From: Mycobacterium sp. SMC-4
GTDB taxonomy: Bacteria; Actinomycetota; Actinomycetes; Mycobacteriales; Mycobacteriaceae
Length of the DNA stretch: 64,000 bases
Reading direction: 5' to 3'
Assembly (NCBI RefSeq): GCF_025263265.1
Contig: NZ_CP079869.1
Coordinates: 3,472,001-3,536,000 of the forward strand
Of the stretch, positions 36,648 to 48,569 are shown one piece after another (within the stretch, counting starts at the first letter, position 1; each line of letters opens with the position of its first letter). The translations under genes were made by a program, and so were the position numbers. The notes beneath the pieces are model-generated. The model saw only the letters and a program-made list of their open reading frames with translations. It was not told the origin of the DNA and made no database searches.

Positions 36648-37895
36648 CTAGGCCGGACGGGTGTGGCCGTCGCCCCACACGATCCATTTGGTCGAGGTCA
36701 GCTCTGGCAACCCCATCGGGCCACGCGCGTGCAGTTTCTGGGTGGAGATGCCGATCTCGGCACCGAAGCCGAACTGTTCTCCGTCGGTGAACGCGGTAGA
36801 AGCGTTCACCATCACCGCGGCGGCATCGACGCGTTCGGTGAACCGTTGCGCGGCAGCGAGATCGGTGGTGACGATGGCTTCGGTGTGTCCGGTGCCGTAG
36901 TCGTTGACGTGCGCGATGGCCCCGTCGACACCGTCGACGACGGCCAGCGCGATGTCCATCGAGAGGAACTCGGCGCGCAACTCGTCCTCGGACGGATCGG
37001 CGTGCACGGTCACCCCGGCCTCCTGCAGCGCGGCCGTCAGCCGAGGCACCGCGATGTCGGCGATGGCGGCGTCGACCAGAACCGTCTCCGCGGCGTTGCA
37101 CACACTGGGGCGGCGGGTCTTGGCGTTCAGCAGAATCTTCTCGGCCATGTCGAAGTCGGCGGACTTGTCCACGTAGACATGGCAGTTCCCCACGCCCGTC
37201 TCGATGGTGGGCACCTGGGCGTCGCGCACCACCGCATCGATCAGGCCGGCCCCGCCGCGCGGGATGACTACGTCCACCAGTCCGCGGGCCTGAATGAGGT
37301 GGGTGACCGACGCCCGGTCGGCGCTGGGCAGCAGTTGCACAGCGTCACAGTCGAGTTGCTCGCTGGCCAGCGCCGCTCGCAGTGCATTGACCAGCGCTTC
37401 GTTGGACTGCGCGGCCGAGGAGCTGCCGCGCAGCAGCACCGCGTTACTCGACTTCAACGTCAGTCCGAACGCATCGACGGTGACATTGGGCCGACCTTCG
37501 TAGACGATCCCGACCACCCCGAGCGGCACCCGCTGCTGACGCAGCTGCAGACCGTTGACCAGGGTGCTGCCGCGCAGCACCTCCCCGACCGGGTCGGGCA
37601 GGCCGGCGACCTGGCGAAGACCGTCGGCGATGCCCTCGATCCTGCTCGGGTTCAGCGCCAGCCGGTCGAGCATCGCCGCGGGTGTGCCGGCACCACGGGC
37701 GACGTCCAGGTCGGCCTCATTGGCGTCGAGGATGACGCGGGTGTTCATCAACACATGGTCGGCAGCCGTGCGCAGCGCGCGGTTCTTCACCTCGGTACTC
37801 AGGGTGGCCAGCACGCGGGCGGCGCTGCGGGCGCGCCGGGCTGCCTCGTGGACCTGCTCGCGCAGATCAGGTGCTGATGGTGCCTGCACACTCAT
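36648..37895 (-). CDS. proA: Glutamate-5-semialdehyde dehydrogenase
   Basis: Second enzyme of proline synthesis: NADPH-dependent reduction of glutamyl-5-phosphate. It has 415 residues in the aldehyde-dehydrogenase fold. Catalytic Cys is in [35 protein letters not shown] and [11 protein letters not shown] are typical of ProA. It appears to head a nine-gene minus-strand run down to the SDR gene. It is divergent from rbsK with a 68-bp gap that should hold both promoters. proB, the preceding pathway step, is 8 kb away in the obg operon. Confidence 0.97.
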   Translation of the reverse strand: MSVQAPSAPDLREQVHEAARRARSAARVLATLSTEVKNRALRTAADHVLMNTRVILDANEADLDVARGAGTPAAMLDRLALNPSRIEGIADGLRQVAGLPDPVGEVLRGSTLVNGLQLRQQRVPLGVVGIVYEGRPNVTVDAFGLTLKSSNAVLLRGSSSAAQSNEALVNALRAALASEQLDCDAVQLLPSADRASVTHLIQARGLVDVVIPRGGAGLIDAVVRDAQVPTIETGVGNCHVYVDKSADFDMAEKILLNAKTRRPSVCNAAETVLVDAAIADIAVPRLTAALQEAGVTVHADPSEDELRAEFLSMDIALAVVDGVDGAIAHVNDYGTGHTEAIVTTDLAAAQRFTERVDAAAVMVNASTAFTDGEQFGFGAEIGISTQKLHARGPMGLPELTSTKWIVWGDGHTRPA

Positions 37896-37963
37896 CAGGC
37901 CAGGGTATCGGGTCTTCGGACCGCCTCGTCGGCAAGGGTGACGGTTGTCGAACGCTACCGTTT

Positions 37964-38872
37964 GTGAGTGTGACGCGAGTGTGCGTGGTCGGCAGCCTCA
38001 ACGCCGACCTGATCTTCTCCGTCGGCGCGCTGCCGCGTCCGGGCCAGACGGTGATGGCCGCGGACCTGATCACCGCACCGGGTGGCAAGGGTGGCAATCA
38101 GGCGGTCGCCGCGGCCCGCGCCGGCGCCGATGTGGCACTGGTCGCCGCAGTGGGGACCGACACCGCCGCCGACGAACTGCGGTCCCACCTCCGCGACAAC
38201 GGCGTGGACCTGTCCGGGGTGAGCACGGTGCCAGGCCCGAGCGGATGCGCGGCGATCGTCGTCGACTCGGCCGCCGAGAACTCGATCGTGGTCGCGCCCG
38301 GGGCCAACGCCCATTTCGGCGTAGATTCGCCCGGGCTGCGTGCCGCGGTCACCGGGGCAGACGTCATGTTGACGCAGCTCGAAATACCGCTGTCGACAGC
38401 GGTCGCGGCAGCGCGCTGGGCGCGTGCCGCCGGAGCCGTGGTGCTGGTCAACGCGTCGCCGGCCGGAGGCGACCCCGCAGGTCTCGCGGAGCTGGCCGCG
38501 CACACCGACGTGGTCGTCGTCAACGAGAACGAGGCGCCGCGCTGGCTCGACGATGACCGCCTGCGCGTCGAGCACCTGGTGGTCACCCGTGGCGCGCACG
38601 GGGCCCGCCACATCAGTGACGGGCGTATCCGGGAGGTGCCGGCGCCCGTGGTGCAACCGGTCGATACGACGGGCGCCGGTGATGTGTTCGCCGGGGTACT
38701 GGCAGCGGGGTGGCTGGCCGGCCCCAAGCTCGCCTTGCGCCGAGCATGTGCTGCCGGAGCATTGGCCACACTGGTGTCCGGGGCCGGTGACTGCGCCCCC
38801 TACAGTAAGGCGATCGACAACGCCCTGACAGGAGGTCCCGATGACCAGCGCGCCCCGACCACCCGAGGGTGA
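37964..38872 (+). CDS. rbsK: Ribokinase / PfkB-family sugar kinase
   Basis: A 302-residue PfkB-family kinase, most like ribokinase. Substrate loop [10 protein letters not shown], the first PfkB signature [18 protein letters not shown] (about 40-57) and the C-terminal signature [11 protein letters not shown] with the catalytic Asp (about residue 238). It would phosphorylate ribose at O5; other sugars are possible. GTG 37964 is chosen because the fold starts at once ([11 protein letters not shown]); a second GTG lies two codons on, and neither has a strong Shine-Dalgarno. An earlier ATG at 37871 would start inside proA. Its last 32 bp overlap the enoyl-CoA hydratase start. Confidence 0.9.
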   Translation: MSVTRVCVVGSLNADLIFSVGALPRPGQTVMAADLITAPGGKGGNQAVAAARAGADVALVAAVGTDTAADELRSHLRDNGVDLSGVSTVPGPSGCAAIVVDSAAENSIVVAPGANAHFGVDSPGLRAAVTGADVMLTQLEIPLSTAVAAARWARAAGAVVLVNASPAGGDPAGLAELAAHTDVVVVNENEAPRWLDDDRLRVEHLVVTRGAHGARHISDGRIREVPAPVVQPVDTTGAGDVFAGVLAAGWLAGPKLALRRACAAGALATLVSGAGDCAPYSKAIDNALTGGPDDQRAPTTRG

Positions 38873-39659
38873 TTGGCTCGGTACCCCGTTTCTGCGCTTC
38901 ACCCGGGAATCCGGGTTCGGGGTGTGCACACTGGACCGCCCCGAGGCCCGCAACGCGATGACGCCGGCGATGTACTTCGGCATCCGTTACGCGGTACGCC
39001 ACGTCGATGCCGACCCGGATCTGGCGGGTCTGCTGATCACCGGCACCGGGGACGTCTTCGCCCCCGGCGGCGACATGGGCGGCGGGGACGGCTCGGACAA
39101 CTGGTTGACGTTCGGCTCGGCGCTGGGCATGGACGTGACCCCGTTCGAGACGCTGCGCCAATCCACCAAACCGGTGGTCGCTGCGGTGAACGGGTTGTGT
39201 CAGGGCGGTGGACTACAGATCGCGCTGTGCTCGGACATCGCGGTGGTCAGCGACCGGGCGACCTTTCGGGTGCCCGAACTCTTCCGCGGGATCGCCGACA
39301 CCTACTACAGCCACATGCTGGCCCGTCTCATCGGGCCGGTGCGTACCCGCGACCTGATGTTCACCGGCCGCACGCTGACCGCGGCCGAGGCGCTGGACTG
39401 GGGTCTGGTGGCCCGGGTGGTGCCCCACGAGGAGCTGCCCGGCGCCGCGCGGGAGGTGCTGGCCCAGTGCTGTCGCACCGCACCGCACGCTCGCAGCGTC
39501 GTCAAGGCCAGCCTGGACAACTACCTCGGGCTCTACGACCGCATCGGGATGCAGGCCAGCCTGGGTGCACCGGAGTCCATCGAAGGGTTCCTGGCGTTCA
39601 AAGAACGTCGGTCACCGAATTGGGTTCATCCGGGTCTGCGCATCGACGGGCGGTTGTGA
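38841..39659 (+). CDS. Enoyl-CoA hydratase/isomerase family protein
   Basis: A 272-residue crotonase-fold protein. The CoA-binding oxyanion region is AVNGLCQGGGLQIALCSDIA (about 113-132), with PEARNAM and GTGDVFAPGGDMGGG near the N terminus and RVPELFRGIADTYYS further on. The first catalytic Glu of classical hydratases falls in the less typical LCQGGGLQIAL stretch, where no Glu follows at the expected spacing, so hydratase chemistry is uncertain and isomerase or other CoA chemistry is possible. GGAGG lies 6-7 bp before the ATG, inside rbsK, so the two are translationally linked. It converges on nadE with an 11-bp gap. Confidence 0.88.
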   Translation: MTSAPRPPEGDWLGTPFLRFTRESGFGVCTLDRPEARNAMTPAMYFGIRYAVRHVDADPDLAGLLITGTGDVFAPGGDMGGGDGSDNWLTFGSALGMDVTPFETLRQSTKPVVAAVNGLCQGGGLQIALCSDIAVVSDRATFRVPELFRGIADTYYSHMLARLIGPVRTRDLMFTGRTLTAAEALDWGLVARVVPHEELPGAAREVLAQCCRTAPHARSVVKASLDNYLGLYDRIGMQASLGAPESIEGFLAFKERRSPNWVHPGLRIDGRL

Positions 39660-39670
39660 GCGTCGGCGCG

Positions 39671-41713
<2,043 letters not shown>

Positions 41714-41756
41714 GCCTCATTGTTGCCCGTAAACCAAACGGGGTATGCACGTGGCC

Positions 41757-42296
41757 ATGAGTGACACCGTGGTGCTGGTCGTCGACATGATGAACACCTA
41801 CCAGCACGAGGATGCCGAGGTGCTTGCCGACAACGTCGCCGCGATCATCGATCCGCTGTCGAAACTGGTCGCCGAGGCTCGTCGGCGCGACGACGTCGAC
41901 CTCATCTACGTCAACGACAACTACGGCGACTTCTCCACCGAGTTCGGTGACCTGGTCACCAACGCGCTCAACGGTGCCCGGCCTGAGCTGGTCAAACCCA
42001 TCGAGCCCGACGACGGCTGCCGATTCATGACCAAGGTGCGGCACAGCGCGTTCTATGCGACGTCGCTGGCTTACCTGCTCAACCAGCTCGAGCCCCGCCG
42101 CTTGGTGTTGACCGGGCAGGTCACCGAGCAGTGCATTCTCTACACCGCGCTGGACGCGTATGTGCGCCATTTTCCGGTGGTGGTGCCGCGGGATGGGGTG
42201 GCCCACATCGATGCCGGTCTGGGTGAGGCAGCGCTGCAGATGATGGAACGCAACATGGACGCCGAGGTCGTGGCGGCTGCCGAGTGCCTGCCCTGA
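41757..42296 (+). CDS. Isochorismatase-like cysteine hydrolase
   Basis: A 179-residue hydrolase of the isochorismatase/nicotinamidase superfamily. The Asp of the triad is in LVVDMMNTY, the Lys probably in MTKVRHSAFY and the nucleophile Cys in TGQVTEQCILY. The metal-binding DxH motif of true nicotinamidases is not present (the region reads YVNDNYGDFSTEF), so the substrate may be another amide. ATG 41757 is used; an ATG at 41745 adds four residues and neither has a textbook Shine-Dalgarno. It lies between nadE and a sirtuin gene, suggesting, but not proving, a link with NAD breakdown products. Confidence 0.85.
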   Translation: MSDTVVLVVDMMNTYQHEDAEVLADNVAAIIDPLSKLVAEARRRDDVDLIYVNDNYGDFSTEFGDLVTNALNGARPELVKPIEPDDGCRFMTKVRHSAFYATSLAYLLNQLEPRRLVLTGQVTEQCILYTALDAYVRHFPVVVPRDGVAHIDAGLGEAALQMMERNMDAEVVAAAECLP

Positions 42297-42301
42297 CGCC
42301 G

Positions 42302-43165
42302 ATGCCTACTGTGGGGGACGTGGAATCACCTGAACTGGTTGCACTGCTGCGGGGCCGCCGCGTGGCGGTGCTGACGGGCGCGGGCATGTCCACCGACTCT
42401 GGCATCCCCGACTACCGCGGGCCCGACTCGCCGCCGAGCAACCCGATGACGATCCGTCAGTTCACCTCGGACCCGACTTTTCGCCAGCGTTACTGGGCGC
42501 GCAACCACGTCGGCTGGCGGCACATGGACGACAAGCGGCCCAACGCCGGCCACCGAGCGCTGGCGGCACTCGAACGGGCCGGCGTGGTCACCGGCCTGAT
42601 CACCCAGAACGTGGACCTTCTGCATACCAAGGCCGGCAGCCACGCCGTAGTGGACCTGCACGGCACCTACGCGCGGGTGGTGTGCCTGGAATGCGGGCAC
42701 CGGATGTCTCGCTCGGCGCTGCACGACCTGCTCGACGCAGCCAATCCGGGTTTTCTGGAACGTGCTGAGTCGGTGGGCGCCATCGCGGTGGCACCCGACG
42801 CCGATGCGATGCTCGACGACACCGCGGGCTTTCGGATCGTCGATTGCCCCGAGTGTGGCGGAATGCTCAAGCCCGACATCGTCTACTTCGGCGAAAGCGT
42901 CCCCAAAGCCCGCGTGGATGTTGCGTATTCGATGGTCGACCATGCCGATGCGCTGCTGGTCGCGGGTTCGTCACTGACGGTGTATTCGGGCTACCGATTC
43001 GTCCGCCACGCCTGCGCTCGTGGTATCCCGGTGGCGATCATCAACCGCGGTCGCACCCGCGGCGACGATCTGGCCTCGGTCAAGATCGACAACGGTTGCT
43101 CACCCATGCTTGCGTTGCTGGCCGACGAACTGCCTGCCCCAGCCGCCCCGGAGCTGAGCGCGTGA
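42302..43165 (+). CDS. Sirtuin NAD-dependent protein deacylase (class II/SIRT4-like)
   Basis: NAD-dependent lysine deacylase of 287 residues. NAD-binding [16 protein letters not shown] (about 28-43), catalytic-core TQNVD and the His in [16 protein letters not shown], and a four-Cys zinc site (CLEC and CPEC) are all present. The insertion [14 protein letters not shown] and the [13 protein letters not shown] helix are those of the class II (SIRT4-like) group rather than CobB. It uses NAD and releases nicotinamide. ATG 42302 is used; a GTG at 42320 is possible. The stop overlaps the next gene as GTGA. Confidence 0.93.
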   Translation: MPTVGDVESPELVALLRGRRVAVLTGAGMSTDSGIPDYRGPDSPPSNPMTIRQFTSDPTFRQRYWARNHVGWRHMDDKRPNAGHRALAALERAGVVTGLITQNVDLLHTKAGSHAVVDLHGTYARVVCLECGHRMSRSALHDLLDAANPGFLERAESVGAIAVAPDADAMLDDTAGFRIVDCPECGGMLKPDIVYFGESVPKARVDVAYSMVDHADALLVAGSSLTVYSGYRFVRHACARGIPVAIINRGRTRGDDLASVKIDNGCSPMLALLADELPAPAAPELSA

Positions 43166-43797
43166 CGACACCACTGGCGCGGCTGCGTCCCCCCACCGGA
43201 CCGGTGCACGGACGCTGGGGGTTGGGTCTCGGGGAGTTGGCGGCGCGCATCAGTCGGGCACCCGAGCCGCTGGACGCGGCGCTGCGTCACCTCAATCATT
43301 TCGGCGCGCTGGTCATCAGCGACGACTCGGTGGAGTTCGACGGGGATTCCGTCGCTTGGTCCGATGTTAAGGACATCGAAACCCACAGTCTCGTCGGGTA
43401 TCTCGTGTCCGGGGCATTGGACAAGCAAGTCGGCAAGCTGCCGCTGCCCCGGTTCCCGGGGCGCCGACTTGCGATCGGGCTGGCCTCTGACGCGGCGCTG
43501 ACTGCGCTGGTCGTCGTAGCCGGTGGGCCGCTCAAGACTGTGTTCGAGGTGCAGATTCCGGCCGAGGTGAACTACAAGGCGAGGTTGCGCAACCGCACCT
43601 TGGCCGCAGGCGTGTTGCCCACCCTGTTGATGGCGGATCCGGCGGTGCGCGAAACCTTGATCCAGACTGCCAAAGCGAACGGCGTCACCGTGCGGCATGC
43701 CGACAACGACGCCATCGACGACGCCGAAAAAAGACTTCAGAAGATCAAGGCACTTTGGGATAAGCTGGCTTCGCTCGCCGAAAAGCACTCTGGCTGA
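43162..43797 (+). CDS. Hypothetical protein coupled to the sirtuin
   Basis: Not recognised. A 211-residue soluble protein. Its start overlaps the sirtuin stop (GTGA), so it is translationally coupled. The middle holds [21 protein letters not shown], a short beta-rich stretch like a pleckstrin-type or signalling fold, and hydrophobic strands ([20 protein letters not shown]). The C terminus is a charged helix ([20 protein letters not shown]). No catalytic motif or membrane segment of full length is visible. Coupling suggests a substrate or regulator of the deacylase, which is inference. Confidence 0.8.
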   Translation: MTTPLARLRPPTGPVHGRWGLGLGELAARISRAPEPLDAALRHLNHFGALVISDDSVEFDGDSVAWSDVKDIETHSLVGYLVSGALDKQVGKLPLPRFPGRRLAIGLASDAALTALVVVAGGPLKTVFEVQIPAEVNYKARLRNRTLAAGVLPTLLMADPAVRETLIQTAKANGVTVRHADNDAIDDAEKRLQKIKALWDKLASLAEKHSG

Positions 43798-43841
43798 GCC
43801 GGATACACCTTTTTGTCAGACCCCGGTGCGATCATGGGTTC

Positions 43842-45122
43842 ATGTCTTCGGTCGCAACGGACAGCGGGGCCGACGTCGGGTCTCCGGCGGAGCGGTTGGC
43901 GGTGTTGTTCGATGAGGTCGCCGAGTTGTGTGGGCAGCGCAATGCCATCGATGGCCGTCTGGTGCAGATCGTCGCCGAGATCGACCGTGACGGGTTGTGG
44001 TGCATCACCGGGTGTCGGTCGGTGGCGGCGTTGGTGGCCTGGAAAACCGGTGTCTCCCCGAACAACGCCACGTCCATGGTGGCGATCGCCGACCGGCTCA
44101 CCGAGTTCCCGCGCTGCGTGACGGGGTTGCGGGAGGGTCGGTTGTCGCTGGATCAGGTCGCGGTGATCGCCCAACGCGCCGGTGCGGGCTCGGACGAGCA
44201 TTACGCCGAGCTGGCCCAGAGCGCCACGGTCACCCAGCTGCGCACCGCCATCAAACTCGAACCCCGACCCGACCCCGATCCACGTCCACAGCCGAGGCCG
44301 TCGATCAGTACGCGGGTCAACGGGGACATGACCTGCTGGACCATCTGGCTGCCGACCATCGAATCAGCGAAACTCGAAGCCGGGCTGGCATCCCAGCACG
44401 ACGGGCTGATCGCTGACTGGAAACGCGACCACACCATCGACACCAGCGACGACAGCACCGACCCCGACACCGACGGGTCGGCTGCCCGGCCGCCGATGCC
44501 CACCCGGGTGGATGCGTTGATGGCGTTGGTCGAGGCCGGATGGGATGCCGAGGTGGCGGCCCGCCCGCACGGGCAGCACACCACCGTGATCGTGCATGTC
44601 GATGTCACCGACAAGCTCAGCTCACTGCATCTGGGTCCGCTGCTCTCCGACGCCGAGCGGCAGTATCTCGGTTGTGACGCCACCGCCCAGGTGTGGTTCG
44701 AACGCGACGGTCAGCTGATCGGGTCCGGGCGCACCACCCGCACCATCAGCCGCCGACTGCGCCGCGCCCTGGAGTATCGCCACCCCACCTGCGCGGTACC
44801 CGGGTGCGGGGCCACCCGCGGCCTGCATGCCCATCACCTCCGGCACTGGGAAGACGGCGGACCCACCGACCTGGACAACCTGGTGCTGCTGTGTCCCTGG
44901 CATCACCGCGCCCATCACCGCGGGGCCATCACCATCACCGGCACAGGACACAACATCACCGTCACCGACGCCACCGGCCAAACACTGCACCCCGGATCAC
45001 TGGCCCGACCACCCACCACCACCGCACCCGACGTGGCGCCCTACCCCGGCCCGACCGGCGAACGCGCCCACTGGTGGTGGTACGACCCCTACCAACCACC
45101 CCCACCCACCCACACCAACTAG
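43842..45122 (+). CDS. DUF222 / 13E12-type HNH endonuclease
   Basis: A 426-residue protein of the mycobacterial 13E12 repeat family: an N-terminal DUF222 domain (about 15-270; DRLTEFPRCVTGLREGRLSL is typical) and a C-terminal HNH nuclease domain (CAVPGCGATRGLHAHHLRHW, then LDNLVLLCPWHHRAHH). The C terminus is Pro/Thr-rich and very G/C-biased. These genes occur in many near-identical copies per genome. In M. tuberculosis REP13E12 copies serve as the attachment site for prophage phiRv1. The sequence just upstream (TTTTTGTCAGACCCCGG) looks like the conserved leader of the family, from memory. Probably an inserted, monocistronic element between the sirtuin pair and proB. Confidence 0.92.
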   Translation: MSSVATDSGADVGSPAERLAVLFDEVAELCGQRNAIDGRLVQIVAEIDRDGLWCITGCRSVAALVAWKTGVSPNNATSMVAIADRLTEFPRCVTGLREGRLSLDQVAVIAQRAGAGSDEHYAELAQSATVTQLRTAIKLEPRPDPDPRPQPRPSISTRVNGDMTCWTIWLPTIESAKLEAGLASQHDGLIADWKRDHTIDTSDDSTDPDTDGSAARPPMPTRVDALMALVEAGWDAEVAARPHGQHTTVIVHVDVTDKLSSLHLGPLLSDAERQYLGCDATAQVWFERDGQLIGSGRTTRTISRRLRRALEYRHPTCAVPGCGATRGLHAHHLRHWEDGGPTDLDNLVLLCPWHHRAHHRGAITITGTGHNITVTDATGQTLHPGSLARPPTTTAPDVAPYPGPTGERAHWWWYDPYQPPPPTHTN

Positions 45123-45162
45123 GCCCGGCAACACCTGTTGCGCCAGAACCACATTGACCGCG

Positions 45163-46284
45163 TCAGGCAGGCACCAGATCGTCGGCGTGCACCACAGGGC
45201 GGCGCATCTCGGTAGGCAACTCCGAGGTGGAGCGGCCTAGCATGCCCGCCAGCTCGGTGGCGTCGTAGGCGACCACACCCCGGCCCACCAACGCCGAGTC
45301 CTGCGCCCGCAACTCGACCACGTCGCCACCGTAGAACCGGCCCGACAGCGCCGTGATACCAGCCGGCAACAACGAGCGGCGCTGACGCACAACAGCGTTG
45401 ACGGCACCGTCGTCGAGAGTCAGCGTTCCTGACGCCTCGGCGGCATAACGCACCCAGAACCGGCGCGAGGACATCCGGGTAGCGCGTGGCGCGAACACCG
45501 TGCCCACCGACGCGTCGGTCAACGCGGTGGCCGCGTCGGCCGCCGCAGCCAGCAGCACGGGCACACCGGCGTCGGAGGCCAACAGTGCCGAAGAGAGTTT
45601 GGAGACCATTCCCCCGGTGCCCAGGCTGCTGCCGCGACCGGCGGTCACCCCGACTAGGTCGGCCGGGCCGCTGACCTCGGGGATGAAACGCGCCGGATTG
45701 TCCTCCGACGCCTTGCGCGGATCTCCGTCGTAGAGGCCGTCGATGTCCGACAGCAAGATCAACGCATCGGCCCCGACCAGATGAGCCACCAACGCCGAGA
45801 GCCGGTCGTTGTCACCGAACCGAATCTCGTTGGTGGCCACCGTGTCGTTTTCGTTGACAATCGCCACGGCATGCAGGGCGCGCAGCCTATCCAACGTCCG
45901 CGCGGCGTTGGTATGTTGGGCCCGCATCGAGATGTCGTGCGCGGTCAGCAGGACCTGCCCCACGGTTCGCTGGTAGTGCGCGAACGCGGCGCTCCAGGTG
46001 TTCACCAGCGCCACCTGCCCCACGCTGGCGGCAGCCTGCTTGGTGGCCAGGTCCGTGGGGCGCCGGGTCAGACCCAGGGGCTCGATGCCTGCGGCGATCG
46101 CGCCCGAGGACACGATGACCACATCGGAACCGGACTGCATCCGGGCCTCGATCGCGTCGGCCAGATTTTGCAGCCGGCTGGCGTCGAACTTGCCCGACTG
46201 AGTGGTCAGCGCCGTGGTGCCGATCTTGACGACCACCGAACGCGCGTTGCGGATAGCCGCGCGGTGGATGGACTCCACGCTCAC
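45163..46284 (-). CDS. proB: Glutamate 5-kinase
   Basis: First, feedback-regulated step of proline synthesis: ATP-dependent phosphorylation of glutamate. It has 373 residues: an amino-acid-kinase domain (about 15-265; [57 protein letters not shown]) and a C-terminal PUA domain (about 280-365). The start is GTG 46284, overlapping the obg stop as GTGA. Order rplU-rpmA-obg-proB is conserved in actinobacteria. Confidence 0.97.
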   Translation of the reverse strand: MSVESIHRAAIRNARSVVVKIGTTALTTQSGKFDASRLQNLADAIEARMQSGSDVVIVSSGAIAAGIEPLGLTRRPTDLATKQAAASVGQVALVNTWSAAFAHYQRTVGQVLLTAHDISMRAQHTNAARTLDRLRALHAVAIVNENDTVATNEIRFGDNDRLSALVAHLVGADALILLSDIDGLYDGDPRKASEDNPARFIPEVSGPADLVGVTAGRGSSLGTGGMVSKLSSALLASDAGVPVLLAAAADAATALTDASVGTVFAPRATRMSSRRFWVRYAAEASGTLTLDDGAVNAVVRQRRSLLPAGITALSGRFYGGDVVELRAQDSALVGRGVVAYDATELAGMLGRSTSELPTEMRRPVVHADDLVPA

Positions 46285-47720
46285 CCGTCGCTCTCCCGAC
46301 GAGCTTTGCGGGCAGCCTTCCGCTCGTCAGCGGAGATCCGTCCGGTCTGTTCCAGGCGAGCATCGGTGCCGCGCCCCGACATGGGGACATCCACACCGGC
46401 CGGCGTCTGCGGCTCCCAGTCGAAGGTCATATCACCGATCGTGACCGCACATCCGGGCGTGGCACCGAGCTTGAGCAGCTCGTCCTCCACCCCGAGCCGG
46501 GCCAGCCGGTCACCGAGATAGCCGACAGCCTCATCGTTGTCGAAGTTGGTCTGCGCCACCCAACGCTGCGGGCGGGTCCCGGAGACGACGAAGCCACCGT
46601 CGCCGTCGGGCTGCACCGAAAATGCCGTCTCGTCAACAGGAATCGGTCGGATCACCGGTCGGCGCGCCACCACCTCGGGCTGGGCCGCCCGATATGCCGA
46701 GACCATCTCCCACAGCCCGAAAATCAACGGTCGCAAACCTTCTCGTGTCACTGCAGAGACCTCGAACACCCGCCACCCGAATTTCTCGGAGACTTCCGCG
46801 CGAACGAAATCGGCAAGTTCGCGCGCATCGGGAACGTCGATCTTGTTCAGTACCACCGCACGTGGTCGCTGCGCGAGGTCGCCGAGCGCGGAGTCGCCCT
46901 GCAGCGTCGGGGTGTAGGCAGCCAACTCGGCTTCGAGCGCCTCAATGTCGGAGATCGGGTCACGGTCGGGCTCGAGCGTGGCGCAGTCGACGACGTGCAC
47001 CAACACCGCGCACCGCTCGATGTGACGCAAGAAATCCAGTCCCAGCCCGCGGCCTTCGGACGCGCCCGGGATCAGTCCGGGGACGTCGGCGACGGTGAAG
47101 GTGTGCTCCCCGGCCGAGACCACACCCAGGTTGGGGACCAACGTGGTGAACGGATAATCGGCAATCTTCGGTTTGGCCGCCGAGATCGCCGAGACCAACG
47201 AAGACTTACCGGCCGACGGGAAACCGACCAGCCCGACGTCGGCGACCGTCTTCAGTTCCAGCGTCAGCTCGCGCGTCTCCCCTTTCTCGCCGAGCAATGC
47301 GAATCCGGGGGCTTTGCGGGCCCGCGAGGCCAGCGCGGCGTTTCCCAGTCCGCCGCGCCCACCGGCCGCGGCTTCGAACCTGGTGCCGGCTCCGACGAGG
47401 TCGGCCAGCAGCCGACCCTTCTCGTCGAGCACGACCGTCCCGTCGGGGACTTTCACCTCCAGGTCTGAACCGGCAGCTCCGTCCCGGTTGCTACCGGCGC
47501 CCTGCTTGCCGGACGGCGCGACGACGTTGGGATGGAAGTGGAAGTCGAGCAGGGTGTGCACCTGCGGATCGACGACGAAAACCACACTTCCGCCCCGGCC
47601 ACCGTTACCGCCGTCGGGACCACCCAGCGGCTTGAACTTCTCGCGGTGCACCGAGGCGCACCCGTTGCCACCATTACCGGCCCGCGCGTGGACCACGACG
47701 CGGTCGATGAACCGGGGCAT
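46281..47720 (-). CDS. obg: Obg/CgtA family GTPase
   Basis: Essential GTPase in 50S ribosome assembly and stress response. It has 479 residues: Gly-rich OBG fold (about 1-158; [28 protein letters not shown]), G domain (about 160-335; [31 protein letters not shown]) and C-terminal OCT domain (about 355-435), with a basic tail. It sits between rpmA (85 bp upstream) and proB (GTGA overlap). Confidence 0.97.
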   Translation of the reverse strand: MPRFIDRVVVHARAGNGGNGCASVHREKFKPLGGPDGGNGGRGGSVVFVVDPQVHTLLDFHFHPNVVAPSGKQGAGSNRDGAAGSDLEVKVPDGTVVLDEKGRLLADLVGAGTRFEAAAGGRGGLGNAALASRARKAPGFALLGEKGETRELTLELKTVADVGLVGFPSAGKSSLVSAISAAKPKIADYPFTTLVPNLGVVSAGEHTFTVADVPGLIPGASEGRGLGLDFLRHIERCAVLVHVVDCATLEPDRDPISDIEALEAELAAYTPTLQGDSALGDLAQRPRAVVLNKIDVPDARELADFVRAEVSEKFGWRVFEVSAVTREGLRPLIFGLWEMVSAYRAAQPEVVARRPVIRPIPVDETAFSVQPDGDGGFVVSGTRPQRWVAQTNFDNDEAVGYLGDRLARLGVEDELLKLGATPGCAVTIGDMTFDWEPQTPAGVDVPMSGRGTDARLEQTGRISADERKAARKARRESDG

Positions 47721-47805
47721 CGGACTACCTTTCCATGACGAAATCTACGTTTTGCGGGCGATGTGCGAGAGCCCTGCGAGCAAAACGGCGATCTCGACGC
47801 GGAAG

Positions 47806-48072
47806 TCAGGCCTCGCTGCGGGTGACGCGGACGATGTTGACGAACTTGCGGCCGCGCTTCGTGCCGAACTCCACAGCACCCGGTGCCGTCGCGAACAGGG
47901 TGTCGTCACCACCACGCCCGACGTTGACGCCGGGGTGGAAATGGGTCCCGCGCTGGCGGACCAGGATCTCGCCGGCCTTGACGACCTGGCCGCCGAACCG
48001 CTTGACGCCCAGTCGCTGGGCGGCGGAATCGCGACCGTTGCGTGAGCTCGAAGCGCCCTTCTTGTGTGCCAT
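47806..48072 (-). CDS. rpmA: 50S ribosomal protein L27
   Basis: An 88-residue basic protein at the peptidyl-transferase centre. Conserved [20 protein letters not shown] opens the protein, followed by [23 protein letters not shown]. It starts directly with MAHKKG, so there is no N-terminal propeptide of the kind cleaved in Firmicutes. It follows rplU by 17 bp. Confidence 0.98.
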   Translation of the reverse strand: MAHKKGASSSRNGRDSAAQRLGVKRFGGQVVKAGEILVRQRGTHFHPGVNVGRGGDDTLFATAPGAVEFGTKRGRKFVNIVRVTRSEA

Positions 48073-48089
48073 CTCTCTCGCTCCCGTCG

Positions 48090-48413
48090 TTACTTGATGC
48101 CGGTGACCTTGAGCACCGTCAGCTGCTGACGGTGGCCCTGGCGCTTGTGATAGCCGGTCTTGTTCTTGAACTTGTGGATCCGGATCTTGGGGCCCTTGGT
48201 GTGTTCGAGCACCTCGCCGGTGACGGCGACCTTCTCCAGCGCCTTGGCGTCGGTGGTCACCTTCGCGCCATCAACCACCAGCGCCACGGGCAGCGAGACC
48301 GAGGAACCGGGCTCGACGTCGAGCTTCTCCACCTTGACGATGTCGCCGGCCGCCACCTTGTACTGCTTGCCGCCGGTCTTCACGATCGCGTACGTGGCTG
48401 TTTGCGCTGCCAT
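48090..48413 (-). CDS. rplU: 50S ribosomal protein L21
   Basis: A 107-residue 23S rRNA-binding protein: [18 protein letters not shown] at the start and [20 protein letters not shown] near the end. ATG 48413 is chosen; an upstream frame to 48527 is leader sequence. It has a short extra segment (MAAQ) before the conserved TYAIVK. First gene of the rplU-rpmA-obg-proB operon, 156 bp downstream of rne. Confidence 0.97.
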   Translation of the reverse strand: MAAQTATYAIVKTGGKQYKVAAGDIVKVEKLDVEPGSSVSLPVALVVDGAKVTTDAKALEKVAVTGEVLEHTKGPKIRIHKFKNKTGYHKRQGHRQQLTVLKVTGIK

Positions 48414-48534
48414 CGTTGGTCTTCCTCTGCTTCGCGTGCGGGCGCGCATCACCCGAGGGTGTGCGTGCGGGTCTGGGTGCGGGAACATCCCGCTCTCCGG
48501 CCGACCGGGGGCCGGACCTGGAGACAACTGTTCA

Positions 48535-48564
48535 AGGTTACGTGACCAGCGGCTGGAGAATCAA
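48535..48564 (-). promoter_or_regulatory. Probable rplU operon promoter just after rne
   Basis: On the minus strand TTGATT (48564-48559) and TAACCT (48540-48535) are separated by 18 bp, fitting a SigA-type promoter. The -35 lies only a few bases after the rne stop codon. Transcription would begin near 48528, giving a leader of about 115 nt before rplU. Confidence 0.5.
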
Positions 48565-48569
48565 ACCGC

